DNA of 41,593 nt from Planctomycetaceae bacterium (GCA_021298315.1 JAJTFC010000052.1:1-41593), one strand, 5' to 3'; numbered from the stretch's first letter, positions 8,497 through 17,307 are shown. Numbers and translations: made by a program. Notes: generated from the letters alone by a model not told the origin.

Positions 8497-9096
8497 ATGT
8501 CAAAAGACGAAGAAGTCCTCGTGGTCCCGGCATCCTTGCTGCTCGAATTGGGACCATTCTCAGGGTTCCAACCGGCAGTCGACCGCTACTTGCCTGTCCT
8601 TTTGGATCGCTCCCACCAGTCCTTTCGCCCCCGAAGCATCGTTGAAAACGATCCTTCCTTTAAACAACTCATCCCGTACGTGATCCTCGAATGCAACGAC
8701 GAGGAGCAAACCCGTTTGTTTCGCTACACGCGGGGTAAAGGACAAGGGGAAAAACGTCTGCACGCTCTGCAATCCATCGGCATCGGAGGACACATTTCTA
8801 TAGAGGATGCCCAAGGCGATGACTGGTATCGCAACGGAATGCAGCGGGAATTGTCCGAGGAGGTCATCATCGAGTGCGGTGGCAAAGACCAAATCGTCGG
8901 CCTGATCTACGATGACACGACCGAGGTCGGGCGGGTCCACCTTGGAATTGTCCACGTCATGCAACTCTCCTCGTGCAAAGCAACCCCTCGAGAAGACCAT
9001 CTGCTCGAAGCAGGCTTCTTGCCGATCGAAGAAATTCGGCAACAAATCGGCCAAATGGAGACTTGGTCGCAACTTTGCCTCAAAAATCTCTACTGA
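8497..9096 (+). CDS. Nudix-like hydrolase with a degenerate Nudix box
   Basis: A 199-residue protein with a Nudix-like core: GGH at residues 97-99, Glu103, then RELSEE at 117-122. The canonical box is G-x5-E-x7-R-E-U-x-E-E-x-G-U. Here G97-x5-E103 and R-E-L-S-E-E fit, but 13 residues rather than 7 separate Glu103 from Arg117, and the late Gly is Ile. The metal-binding REx2EE glutamates are kept, so hydrolysis of a nucleotide-like diphosphate is plausible. The frame is open from 8344, but the earlier part is hydrophobic low-complexity overlapping the opposite gene's leader, so the ATG at 8497 is chosen. It is divergent from the large exported protein. Confidence 0.72.
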   Translation: MSKDEEVLVVPASLLLELGPFSGFQPAVDRYLPVLLDRSHQSFRPRSIVENDPSFKQLIPYVILECNDEEQTRLFRYTRGKGQGEKRLHALQSIGIGGHISIEDAQGDDWYRNGMQRELSEEVIIECGGKDQIVGLIYDDTTEVGRVHLGIVHVMQLSSCKATPREDHLLEAGFLPIEEIRQQIGQMETWSQLCLKNLY

Positions 9097-9362
9097 AGAT
9101 TGCTTTGCTGGCAAAACTCGTCGATGCTTTCGGATCCAAGAAACGATCCGTCTGGCCCAAAGAATTTCACTTGCTCTTGATCGATCAACCACAGCAAGCT
9201 GAATCCCATCGTTGAGAATCTCCGACCGACATAGGATCCGCCTTGGACCAACGTCGTTTCGAACATCGAATGGGCAACTTCCGAATCGCTGCGAGTACGG
9301 ATCCAATCCCGAAAGCGTTTTCGGATCGACTCGGCTTTGCCAGTGCTGCTCTGAGGATTCAT
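9090..9362 (-). CDS. Small hypothetical protein, 90 residues
   Basis: An intact short frame with an ATG start at 9362 and a stop that overlaps the convergent Nudix-like gene by 7 bp. The protein is basic at its N-terminus, then has mixed alpha/beta character (FSLLWLIDQEQVKFF, then a GPDG turn), with no signal peptide or membrane helix. I do not recognise it. The tail-to-tail packing and normal composition support it being real. A longer minus-strand frame over 8560-9459 covers the Nudix gene and is a shadow. Confidence 0.55.
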   Translation of the reverse strand: MNPQSSTGKAESIRKRFRDWIRTRSDSEVAHSMFETTLVQGGSYVGRRFSTMGFSLLWLIDQEQVKFFGPDGSFLGSESIDEFCQQSNLQ

Positions 9363-9625
9363 GAATCATCCTATCGGCATGCTGGCTTGTTACCCTTTGC
9401 CTGCAATCGGAGCGATTGAGGAATTTTTGGCGATTCTGCCAAGAAAACATCTTCGCCAAGAGCTTGAGCTTTAGCTAAGTTTTAACGCACCGCTTGTCCG
9501 ATCCAACAAGAACCTGATAGGAAACTCGTACGTGGCTAAAGGGTCGGGCAATGCAAGCATTTCTGCACGCAGTGGCATCTTCGGTTCAGCAAGAGTCGGT
9601 TTTTGATCGGGCTTGTAAATCGAAT

Positions 9626-10567
9626 ATGTCTTGTAGATATGTCCATCGCTGGTGGCCCAAGGACGGAGAGCTCTGGGGTGCAATCACCCTTGTCCATGGA
9701 TTTGGGGATCACGGTGGCCGTTTCGAGGGGATGGCAACGAGTCTCGCAAGTTACGGGCTAGCCGTCACGGCAGTGGATCTGATTGGACATGGTCGTTCGC
9801 CGGGCCGACGCGGGGTGATCGATTCCTATGAACAGTTGGTCGACGAGGTCGATGGGTCTGTCGAGCTTTCGAAACGCAATTGGCCACGGGTACCTCAGTT
9901 TGTTTTTGGGCAAAGCATGGGGGGCAATTTGGTGATCAACTGGCTGCTGCGTCGCTCAGAGGCTTCCAAAAGCGTTCTGGGAGCGATCCTTGGAGCACCG
10001 TTGCTCAAGGCCAAGAGCATGCCCAAGGAAAAGTACATGCGAGCAGGCCGATGGCTTGCGGATCTTTTGCCGAACTTTCGAGTCCCAACGCCGACAAAAG
10101 CCGAGTGGCTCTGTGGACAGCCGATGGCCCAAGACGCCTATTTGCGAGACACATTGGTTCATCGAACGATGTCCCTTAGGCTCGCGACGAGTCTAGTCGA
10201 TAGCGGACTTTGGGCCATGGAAAACGCCCATCGATTGCAAGTTCCGAGTCTGTTGGTTCATGGTTCGGAGGATCGTTTGACTTGTCCTGCGGCCAGCGAA
10301 GAGTTTGCAAAACGGGCAGGTTCGCAGGCCGAGTTTATGCTCATTCATGGTTGTCGACATGAACTCCACGAGGAGGCCCCAAGGGAGTTTCTTTTCGAAA
10401 CCTTTGCCAGTTGGACAAAAACCAGATGCATCAAAGCTTGGGTTTTCCCATCGAATTCGAGATCAAAAGCGGATTTGCAACGAAACTTTGGGCATTCAAC
10501 CGCGGTGCCCCACGGGGTGTCTATTGAGGGAATGCCTCAAGGGTCTTATACTGCTTCGGGTCTATAG
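9626..10567 (+). CDS. Alpha/beta hydrolase, monoacylglycerol-lipase-like
   Basis: Lysophospholipase/monoacylglycerol lipase-type hydrolase of the serine-hydrolase superfamily. From the ATG at 9626, LVHGFGDHGGRF forms the oxyanion-hole HGxxxHxxR block typical of this family. GQSMGG carries nucleophile Ser97, HGSEDRLT carries Asp216, and GCRHELHEE carries His245, giving a complete triad. The frame is open from 9551, but the extra 25 residues are unlike the family. After about residue 275 the protein continues for roughly 40 residues with no similarity to the fold, perhaps a read-through tail into former spacer DNA. No signal peptide is present, so the enzyme is probably cytoplasmic. The substrate is inferred from the family only. 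Confidence 0.86.
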   Translation: MSCRYVHRWWPKDGELWGAITLVHGFGDHGGRFEGMATSLASYGLAVTAVDLIGHGRSPGRRGVIDSYEQLVDEVDGSVELSKRNWPRVPQFVFGQSMGGNLVINWLLRRSEASKSVLGAILGAPLLKAKSMPKEKYMRAGRWLADLLPNFRVPTPTKAEWLCGQPMAQDAYLRDTLVHRTMSLRLATSLVDSGLWAMENAHRLQVPSLLVHGSEDRLTCPAASEEFAKRAGSQAEFMLIHGCRHELHEEAPREFLFETFASWTKTRCIKAWVFPSNSRSKADLQRNFGHSTAVPHGVSIEGMPQGSYTASGL

Positions 10568-10617
10568 TCCCATGCCGACTGCGTCGGCAACACAAGTCCC
10601 AACGACCCTCGAATCGT

Positions 10618-11436
10618 ATGAAAAGCCAGCGCACTCAGATCCAAGAGTCGGATCTCTTAGCCGACAAGATCGAACAAAAGTTTGCACAGATCAAACCTTA
10701 TCTTCCTGTGTCGCTCGGAATTCTTGGCGCCTTGGTCGTGGGCCTTTTGGGTTACGGCATCTATTCGAGTCAAAAAGAAACTCGCGCTGCACGAGGCTGG
10801 ACAGACTTCTACTTTTCAGACACATCTGCACAAGACTTAGAAGCCATTGCCAGCGATTTTTCGGACACTTCGGCTGGTACTTGGGCCAAACTCACTTCGG
10901 GCGATGCCAACATGGCCAAGGCGCTTGAGAAGTGGAACATCGACCGAACCGTTTCGGATCAGTACTTCAAGCAAGCAGCCGATGATTATCGAGCCGCCGG
11001 TAAGCAATCGACGGAAACCTTCACCCGCGGACGAGCCCTTTTTGGACTTGCACAAGCACTCGAAGGACTTGGTGAACGAAAAGAAGCCATCCTTGAATAC
11101 AAGCGACTCAGCTCCGAAGGCTTTTCCGAGGATATTGTCGCAGAGTCCAAGCGAAGACTCGGTTGGCTCGAAGGTCGCGAGGGCGAAGCATTCTTTGCTT
11201 GGTATCGCGAACGAACAACCTCAGCACCAGCCCCGGGGGCTCCTGCTGGAAACCCAGGTATCCCCGGTCTTCCGAATTTCTCTTTCCCAGGAGGCGGGGC
11301 CGCAAATCCAAGTGGCTTGCCCCAATTGCCCCCGACCTCGATCACACCTCCGCCAGCCGCACCTACTGAGCCAGCTGCACCTGCTGAGCCAGCTGCACCC
11401 GCTGAACCAAGCGAGCCTCCGGCTCCAAAGCCATAA
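10618..11436 (+). CDS. Membrane-anchored helical-repeat (TPR-like) protein with Pro/Ala-rich tail
   Basis: A 272-residue protein. A charged N-terminal 28 residues is followed by one transmembrane helix (about 29-51, LPVSLGILGALVVGLLGYGI). Next comes an alpha-helical domain to about residue 195 whose pattern (AAGKQSTETFTRGRALFGLAQ, then LEGLGERKEAILEYKRL, written here in parts) resembles TPR proteins of the YfgM type. The last 75 residues are low-complexity Pro/Ala/Gly with a repeated PAEPAA unit. The topology suggests a type II membrane protein with the helical part outside the cytoplasm, acting as an adaptor. The stop is 6 bp before the pseudouridine synthase start, so the two are likely co-transcribed. 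The function is an inference from shape only. Confidence 0.75.
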   Translation: MKSQRTQIQESDLLADKIEQKFAQIKPYLPVSLGILGALVVGLLGYGIYSSQKETRAARGWTDFYFSDTSAQDLEAIASDFSDTSAGTWAKLTSGDANMAKALEKWNIDRTVSDQYFKQAADDYRAAGKQSTETFTRGRALFGLAQALEGLGERKEAILEYKRLSSEGFSEDIVAESKRRLGWLEGREGEAFFAWYRERTTSAPAPGAPAGNPGIPGLPNFSFPGGGAANPSGLPQLPPTSITPPPAAPTEPAAPAEPAAPAEPSEPPAPKP

Positions 11437-11442
11437 GCGACC

Positions 11443-12684
11443 GTGAGCAAACGATCCAAGAGTCGCTCTAAAGACATTCTGCCCGAGCACGATTCGGCAA
11501 CCGACAACTCGGCATCCGTCGAAGGTTTGCAAAAGCCTTCTGGCAAACTCTTGCCGCTCGATGAACTCATCGAGCCAATGCAAACCCCGGACCCTCAGAC
11601 CGCCGACCCTCAGACAGCCGACGCTGAAACAACCCAACAGCAGTCTCCTGAGTCTCTCGAAAGGCCTAAAGGCTTTGAACGCTTGGTCTTCACCGTTGAG
11701 CAGGAGCATTCCGATACTCGCATCGATCTTTATCTGACCTTTAAGATCGATGGTTACAGCCGTGTTTTCCTTCGTCGCGTGGTTGCTCAAGGGCACGTGC
11801 GTGTCGATGGACGAGAAGTCAAACCCGCGTTTCATGTATTTGCCGGGCAGGTCATCGAGGTGCGGGACTTGCCCCCTGTGCCTACCGATGGACCGATCCC
11901 TGAAGCGATTGCATTGGATGTTTTGTATGAGGACGAATCGCTCGTGGCGATCAACAAGCCGGCGGGGATGGTCGTCCATCCGGCCAAGGGGCATTGGTCA
12001 GGAACCCTTACGGCCGCACTGGCTCACCACTTTAGCCAGTTGAGCGATGCTGGCGGACCGACTCGCCCGGGGATCGTCCATCGATTGGACCGTGAAACCA
12101 GCGGTGTGATCATCATCGCGAAAACCAACGAAGTCCATTTCAAGCTCTGTGCGCAATTCGAAGCCCGCACGGTACAGAAGACTTATCTGGCGATCGTTAG
12201 TGGTTCGCTCGATCGGGATCGCGATCGGATCGTGCAGCCGATCGGCCATCACCCCTATCAACGAGAGAAGATGGCTATACGCAGCGGGCACCCAAGCAGC
12301 AGATATGCCGAGACGCATTTTGAAGTGACTCAGCGATTTCCCGGATATGCTCTCTTGAAGGTCTCGCCAAAGACAGGGCGCACCCACCAAATCCGACTCC
12401 ACCTTGCCCACATCGCTTGCCCGATCCTTTGCGATCGACTCTATGCAGGTCACGCCCAGGTTCGCCTTGGTCAGTTGCTCCGTCGGGCTGTCCGTGGATT
12501 GCCTGCAAGACCCGAGGATGCCGAGTGTGTTTTGGATCGCCAAGCCCTGCACGCAGCCCAGATCGAGTTCGAGCACCCCAAGACTCGCGAGCGTTTGAAG
12601 ATCGAGGCACCGATCGCACCGGACTTGGCACGCGTGGTGGACATTTTGCAACAAGGGGACTCCTATCACTGGCCGCAAGCTTAG
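11443..12684 (+). CDS. RluA-family 23S rRNA pseudouridine synthase (RluD-like)
   Basis: Isomerises uridine to pseudouridine in RNA, most likely in 23S rRNA. The N-terminal 85 residues are a charged, low-complexity extension. An S4 RNA-binding domain follows (about 88-145), then the RsuA/RluA catalytic domain with HRLDRETSG starting at His213, whose Asp216 is the catalytic aspartate. KTGRTHQIRLHLAHI lies further on, as in RluC/RluD enzymes. The GTG at 11443 is the first start after the upstream gene, 6 bp away. Length (413) exceeds RluD (about 325), owing to the N-terminal extension and a short insert after the KTGRTHQIR block. Which position it modifies cannot be told from the sequence, so no symbol is given. 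Confidence 0.88.
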   Translation: MSKRSKSRSKDILPEHDSATDNSASVEGLQKPSGKLLPLDELIEPMQTPDPQTADPQTADAETTQQQSPESLERPKGFERLVFTVEQEHSDTRIDLYLTFKIDGYSRVFLRRVVAQGHVRVDGREVKPAFHVFAGQVIEVRDLPPVPTDGPIPEAIALDVLYEDESLVAINKPAGMVVHPAKGHWSGTLTAALAHHFSQLSDAGGPTRPGIVHRLDRETSGVIIIAKTNEVHFKLCAQFEARTVQKTYLAIVSGSLDRDRDRIVQPIGHHPYQREKMAIRSGHPSSRYAETHFEVTQRFPGYALLKVSPKTGRTHQIRLHLAHIACPILCDRLYAGHAQVRLGQLLRRAVRGLPARPEDAECVLDRQALHAAQIEFEHPKTRERLKIEAPIAPDLARVVDILQQGDSYHWPQA

Positions 12685-12901
12685 TGCGGGGTCAAAGCTT
12701 CCCTGGGAAGCCCCATCAAGCTAACGATTCGCCAATGAAAACCCTAAGAATCGTAGCAGATCGCACTTTAACAAGTCTGCTTGCACCGAGAAATTCTGCT
12801 TCTGTCGGCAGGTTTCCCAGCCTGTGGCCTTGTCAAAGCCCGACGAATGCGAAAGATACTCAACGTCCTGGCGAGCCTCAGTAACCACAAGGAACCCATC
12901 C

Positions 12902-13519
12902 GTGAACGATCTGCCAAGTTTTCCTCCGATCCACAACGCGTCGGCTTATCAAAGTTATCAGCGCCAGCGCCAGATGACCTTAGGGGATTTGTTGCTGGAG
13001 AATCGGATCGTCTTCTTGCAAGGCGAAATTTATGCCGGCAACGCCAACGAGCTTGTCATGAAGCTGCTGTATCTCCAAAGTGAGAATCGACGCAAAGACA
13101 TCCACTTTTACATCAACTCCCCAGGTGGCGAAGTTCGAGCGACGCTGGCAATCTATGACACCATGCAAATGGTTTCTTGCCCAATCGCTACTTACTGCGT
13201 CGGTGAAGCAGCCAGCGGTGCAGCCGTACTGCTGGCCGGTGGAACTGCCGGCAAACGCTACTGCTTGCCCAACAGCACCGTCATGGTTCACCAACCCCAC
13301 GGTGGAGTGCGAGGACAAGTCTCCGATATCGAGATCCAAGCCAAGGAAATCTTGCGACTTCGATCCCAACTCAACGACATTCTGGCCAAACACACCGGCA
13401 AGTCAGCAGATCGAATCGCCCTAGATACCGATCGGGATTTCTTCATGACCGCCTTGGAAGCCAAGGAATACGGAATCGTCGACGAGATCTTGAACAAGCA
13501 AGTCACAGAAGAGAAATAG
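12902..13519 (+). CDS. clpP: ATP-dependent Clp protease proteolytic subunit, first copy (ClpP1)
   Basis: Serine peptidase subunit of the Clp protease. The GTG at 12902 is chosen because AAGGA lies eight bases upstream; the frame continues back to 12824, but those residues are unlike ClpP. From this start (205 residues) the triad is Ser105 (in GEAASGAA), His130 (MVHQPHGG) and Asp175 (LDTDRD), all present. The motif around the nucleophile departs from the usual GQAASMGA: Gln is Glu and Met-Gly-Ala is Gly-Ala-Ala. This suggests an active but specialised paralogue that may form mixed rings with the second ClpP 92 bp downstream. No clpX, clpA or tig gene is adjacent. Confidence 0.92.
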   Translation: MNDLPSFPPIHNASAYQSYQRQRQMTLGDLLLENRIVFLQGEIYAGNANELVMKLLYLQSENRRKDIHFYINSPGGEVRATLAIYDTMQMVSCPIATYCVGEAASGAAVLLAGGTAGKRYCLPNSTVMVHQPHGGVRGQVSDIEIQAKEILRLRSQLNDILAKHTGKSADRIALDTDRDFFMTALEAKEYGIVDEILNKQVTEEK

Positions 13520-13611
13520 TCCCTTCAGAAGTATCCCGTAAGCAAGTCCCAAGTGCCCACAGAGTCCAACGACCCATAGAGTCCAACGATAGGTAGTTCG
13601 AGGAAACACCC

Positions 13612-14217
13612 ATGCCAATGATCCCGTATGTCATCGAGAAGACCGGTCGCGAAGAACGAGTCTACGATATTTACAGCCGGTTGCTCAAAGATCGCATCAT
13701 CTTTTTGGGAACCGATGTCAATGATGAGATCGCCAACGCACTGGTCGCACAGATGCTGTTTTTGCAGTCGGATGATCCCAAAGCAGACATTCACATGTAC
13801 ATCAATAGCCCCGGGGGTAGCGTCAGCGCCGGGATGGCAATCTACGACACAATGCAGTTTGTCTCCTGCGATGTTGCAACCTATTGCATCGGCCAAGCCG
13901 CATCGATGGGAGCCGTACTACTGACGGCCGGTGCCAAAGGCAAACGCTATTCGCTTCCTAACTCCCGGATCATGATCCACCAGCCGCTTGCCGGCATGCA
14001 GGGAACTGCCGAAGAGATCTCGATTCACCTGCGTGAATTCCAGCGTACCAAACGCCGACTCAACGAGATCCTGATCAAGCATTGCGGCCAAAGCCTTGAA
14101 AAGATCGAAAAAGATACCGATCGCGATCGCTTCATGGATCCCGAAGAAGCTTGCTCCTACGGGCTTATCGACAAGGTCATCGAGTCGATGCCTCGGATCG
14201 AACCGACGGCGATCTAG
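13612..14217 (+). CDS. clpP: ATP-dependent Clp protease proteolytic subunit, second copy (ClpP2)
   Basis: Canonical ClpP of 201 residues. It has GQAASMGA with nucleophile Ser98, MIHQPLAG with His123 and KDTDRD with Asp168. The N-terminus has the typical [30 protein letters not shown] layout (broken here). A strong GAGG sits eight bases before the ATG. This copy is the more conventional of the pair and probably the housekeeping subunit. It should assemble into a tetradecamer that partners ClpX or ClpA-type unfoldases encoded elsewhere. A strong intrinsic terminator follows about 30 bp after the stop, marking the end of the operon. Confidence 0.95.
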   Translation: MPMIPYVIEKTGREERVYDIYSRLLKDRIIFLGTDVNDEIANALVAQMLFLQSDDPKADIHMYINSPGGSVSAGMAIYDTMQFVSCDVATYCIGQAASMGAVLLTAGAKGKRYSLPNSRIMIHQPLAGMQGTAEEISIHLREFQRTKRRLNEILIKHCGQSLEKIEKDTDRDRFMDPEEACSYGLIDKVIESMPRIEPTAI

Positions 14218-14248
14218 TCGAGCCTCCTGACCCCAGTTTTTTGTCATC

Positions 14249-14281
14249 AAACGCCCGATTCCGGGCGTTTTTTCGTTTTTT
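14249..14281 (+). terminator. Rho-independent terminator after clpP2
   Basis: A stem of AAACGCCCG pairs with CGGGCGTTT around an ATTC loop. It is followed at once by a T-rich tract (TTTTTTCGTTTTTT) on the plus strand. This is a textbook intrinsic terminator closing the clpP1-clpP2 transcript, and the symmetric A-run gives some activity in the other direction. Confidence 0.9.
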
Positions 14282-14318
14282 GGTTGCCATGCCCCATCTT
14301 TTTCCACCCGGCATTAAA

Positions 14319-14330
14319 CAGATTAATCTG
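14319..14330. promoter_or_regulatory. Perfect 12-bp palindrome upstream of hppA
   Basis: CAGATTAATCTG is an exact palindrome in the 236-bp spacer between the clpP2 terminator and hppA, about 190 bp before the hppA start. It could be an operator for a dimeric regulator. With one copy only and no known site matched, this is a weak call. Confidence 0.25.
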
Positions 14331-14430
14331 CGAGCGGGGCTGTATTAGCTAGCCAATCCAAAGGCAGTTTTATTTCCTTTAAGGTGGATAGGAAGCAAAA
14401 CAAAGTGCCGCAAGGTGACAAAATGTCTCC

Positions 14431-14459
14431 TTGAAGGATGTTTGTCGACCGATTACTCT
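14431..14459 (+). promoter_or_regulatory. Possible sigma70-type promoter for hppA
   Basis: TTGAAG at 14431-14436 and TACTCT at 14454-14459 are separated by 17 bp. They match the -35 box at four positions and the -10 box only in its T-A-x-x-x-T frame. It would give a leader of about 50 bases before the ATG at 14518. The terminator upstream makes an independent promoter in this spacer necessary, but the exact boxes are uncertain. Confidence 0.3.
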
Positions 14460-14517
14460 AACGATCCAAGAGCGGATGTTTTATTTAAGATTTCATTACT
14501 GCTAGGGTAGGTCCCTC

Positions 14518-17022
14518 ATGTCTTTGATGAGCAAGATTTTTTGTAGCCCTTTGGGCCGCTGTCTGTTGATGATGTTTGCCCTTTTGGCAAGCTTGTTGTT
14601 TTCCGGAGAAGTGTCATTTGCCGAGGAAGCCGGCAAGATGCACGGGGAGGCCGACTTGGAACTCCCGGATCTTAACTCCGCCGATTTTATGGGGATGCCT
14701 GGCAAGACATGGCTCTACGGGGGCTTGGTCATTTGTTTGGCGGGGTTGGCCTTCGGCTACTTGATCTTCAACCAACTGAAGAATCTTCCAGTCCACAAGA
14801 ACATGCTTGAGGTCTCTGAGCTTATCTATGAGACCTGCAAAACCTATCTTGTTACTCAAGGTAAGTTCTTGGCGATTCTCTGGGTTGCGATCGCCGCAGT
14901 CATCATTTTGTACTTTGGGTATCTCCAGCAGCAACCTTTGCCCAAGGTTGTGATCATTTTGGGATTTAGCGTTATTGGGATTCTGGGAAGTTATCTGGTT
15001 GCATGGTTTGGAATTCGGGTCAATACGTTTGCCAATTCCCGCACGGCCCACGCGAGTTTGATCGGAATGCCATATCCGGTCTATGCGATACCGCTGAAGG
15101 CTGGGATGAGCATTGGAATGATGCTCATCAGCGTCGAGCTGCTTTTGATGCTGTGCATCATGTTGTTTTTGCCCGGAGACTATGCAGGTGCTTGCTTTAT
15201 CGGCTTTGCGATCGGTGAGAGCCTCGGGGCCGCAGCACTTCGAATCGCGGGGGGGATCTTTACCAAGATCGCTGACATCGGCTCGGACTTGATGAAGATC
15301 GAGTTCAAGATCAAGGAAGACGATGCTCGAAACCCGGGTGTGATCGCCGACTGCACGGGGGACAACGCAGGGGACTCGGTCGGTCCAAGTGCCGATGGTT
15401 TCGAAACCTATGGGGTCACGGGTGTAGCATTGATCACCTTTATCCTTTTGGCGATCACCCAAAAATCTGCTGGTGCCGATTACCAAAAGATTCAGGTTCA
15501 GCTTTTGATTTGGCTCTTTGTCATGCGAGCCATGATGATCGTCGCTTCGGTGGCTGCCTACTACTTCAATGAACTCTGGACGAAAGCCAGGTATGCAGAT
15601 TCCAAGAAGATGGACTTTGAGATGCCACTGACCCGCTTGGTTTGGGTCACGAGCGTCGTGTCGATCATCATGACCTATTTGTTTTCCTATTTGCTGATCC
15701 CAAACCTCGGCGGCAATACGAATCTTTGGTGGCAGCTTTCAACGATTATTTCATGCGGAACGCTCGCCGGAGCGATCATTCCCGAGTTGGTCAAAGTCTT
15801 CACCTCGACCTCCTCGGCGCACGTTCACGAAGTGGTCACCAGCAGTCGAGAGGGTGGGGCCTCGCTCAATATTCTCTCAGGCCTCGTGGCAGGTAACTTT
15901 TCCTGCCTTTGGCTCGGTGCGAGTATCACTGGGCTCATGGCGATCGCTTATTGGATCACGAGCATGGAGGGCCCAGATCAAGGTCTCGGGGCGCTGATGG
16001 TTGCCCCTGCCGTTTTCGCCTTCGGGTTGGTCGCTTTTGGATTCCTGGGCATGGGCCCTGTGACGATCGCAGTGGATTCCTATGGACCGGTGACCGACAA
16101 CGCGCAGAGTGTCTACGAGCTATCCTTGATCGAGAATGAGCCGAACATCAAATCGCAGCTTAAGAACGACTTTGGCATCGATGCGGATTTCGAGTCGGCC
16201 AAGCACTTGTTAGAAGAGAACGATGGAGCGGGAAATACGTTCAAAGCAACGGCCAAACCGGTGCTTATCGGAACGGCCGTCGTCGGTGCCACGACGATGA
16301 TCTTCTCGATCATCATGGGATTGACCCAAGGCCTTACCGATCAAGCGGCGATCGCCAACCTATCGCTTCTGCACGCACCGTTCGTTTTGGGTCTGATCAC
16401 CGGCGGAGCGATGATCTACTGGTTTACCGGAGCATCGACTCAGGCCGTCACCACCGGTGCTTATCGCGCCGTTGAATACATCAAGCGAAATATCAAGCTC
16501 GATGGAGTGACCAAAGCCAGCATCGAAGACTCCAAGAACGTGGTGAAGATCTGTACAGAGTTTGCCCAAAGTGGGATGTTCAACATCTTTTCGGCGGTCT
16601 TCTTTGCAACGCTAGGCTTGGCGTTCATCGAACCGTTCTTCTTCATCGGCTATTTGTTCTCGATCGCGATCTTCGGACTCTATCAAGCGATCTTCATGGC
16701 CAATGCCGGGGGAGCTTGGGATAACGCCAAAAAGATCGTGGAAGTTGAGCTCAAGATGAAGGGAACGCCTCTTCACGACGCGACTGTCGTAGGGGATACC
16801 GTCGGGGATCCGTTCAAGGACACCTCCAGCGTGGCGCTCAACCCGGTGATCAAGTTCACCACGCTCTTTGGGCTCTTGGCCGTCGCCTTGGCACAAGAAA
16901 TGAGAGCCAAGCAAGGCGCTAACTTGACGATGACGCTGGCTTGCGTTTTCTGCCTGATCTCAAGTTATTTTCTGTGGCGATCCTTCTACGGCATGCGAAT
17001 CCGTAAGTCCCTTGGGGACTGA
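14518..17022 (+). CDS. hppA: Membrane-bound ion-translocating pyrophosphatase (divergent mPPase)
   Basis: Couples hydrolysis of pyrophosphate to H+ or Na+ pumping across a membrane. It has 834 residues and many transmembrane helices, with a hydrophobic signal-like N-terminus ending near SFAEEAG. Substrate-binding acidic loops are present: EDDARNPG and DCTGDNAGDS (Asp282 onward), then DNAQS, and near the C-terminus GDTVGDPFKD. The first loop departs from the usual GADLVGKVE...DNVGDVAGMGADLF pattern: GKVE is altered and the loop continues GPSADGFETYGVTG. In the GNT-x-x-A-x-x-K region residue 576 is Lys (GNTFKATAK), the position where Lys marks K+-independent enzymes. Ion specificity cannot be settled by eye. 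It is flanked by terminators, so it is monocistronic. Confidence 0.93.
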   Translation: MSLMSKIFCSPLGRCLLMMFALLASLLFSGEVSFAEEAGKMHGEADLELPDLNSADFMGMPGKTWLYGGLVICLAGLAFGYLIFNQLKNLPVHKNMLEVSELIYETCKTYLVTQGKFLAILWVAIAAVIILYFGYLQQQPLPKVVIILGFSVIGILGSYLVAWFGIRVNTFANSRTAHASLIGMPYPVYAIPLKAGMSIGMMLISVELLLMLCIMLFLPGDYAGACFIGFAIGESLGAAALRIAGGIFTKIADIGSDLMKIEFKIKEDDARNPGVIADCTGDNAGDSVGPSADGFETYGVTGVALITFILLAITQKSAGADYQKIQVQLLIWLFVMRAMMIVASVAAYYFNELWTKARYADSKKMDFEMPLTRLVWVTSVVSIIMTYLFSYLLIPNLGGNTNLWWQLSTIISCGTLAGAIIPELVKVFTSTSSAHVHEVVTSSREGGASLNILSGLVAGNFSCLWLGASITGLMAIAYWITSMEGPDQGLGALMVAPAVFAFGLVAFGFLGMGPVTIAVDSYGPVTDNAQSVYELSLIENEPNIKSQLKNDFGIDADFESAKHLLEENDGAGNTFKATAKPVLIGTAVVGATTMIFSIIMGLTQGLTDQAAIANLSLLHAPFVLGLITGGAMIYWFTGASTQAVTTGAYRAVEYIKRNIKLDGVTKASIEDSKNVVKICTEFAQSGMFNIFSAVFFATLGLAFIEPFFFIGYLFSIAIFGLYQAIFMANAGGAWDNAKKIVEVELKMKGTPLHDATVVGDTVGDPFKDTSSVALNPVIKFTTLFGLLAVALAQEMRAKQGANLTMTLACVFCLISSYFLWRSFYGMRIRKSLGD

Positions 17023-17075
17023 TTTGCACAGAAAGCTTAACCAAAAAACTATAAAAGCTTGAAAAAAGCAACTGC

Positions 17076-17112
17076 AACTGCCTAGTGGGCCACCCCAGCT
17101 AGGCAGTTTTCG
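17076..17112 (+). terminator. Rho-independent terminator after hppA
   Basis: AACTGCCTAG (17076-17085) pairs perfectly with CTAGGCAGTT (17099-17108). The loop can pair further (TGGG with CCCA), and the stem is followed by TTTT. It lies about 55 bp after the hppA stop. The T-tract is short, so efficiency is uncertain, but the 10-bp stem is clear. Confidence 0.8.
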
Positions 17113-17307
17113 TAAGGGACCTTGCTGGGCTTTATCGCAAAGATCCGGAAACAGAGCCTTCTACCCCTTAGAAAACTTGTATAGGCTCATTTTGTGATTT
17201 ACGATATGGTGCGCCTGTTCGCTGGCTTGGGCACACACAAAGTTATTTTCAGCGAAGAGGCAAGGCAATTCCGCTGGTTCGATCCAGCTTTTTTCAGGGC
17301 CAAAGCT

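Noticed and set aside
8560..9459. A 299-codon minus-strand frame over the Nudix-like gene
   Set aside because: It is antisense to a gene with recognisable Nudix residues, has low-information composition rich in Arg/Ser, and conflicts with the better 90-residue frame at 9090-9362.
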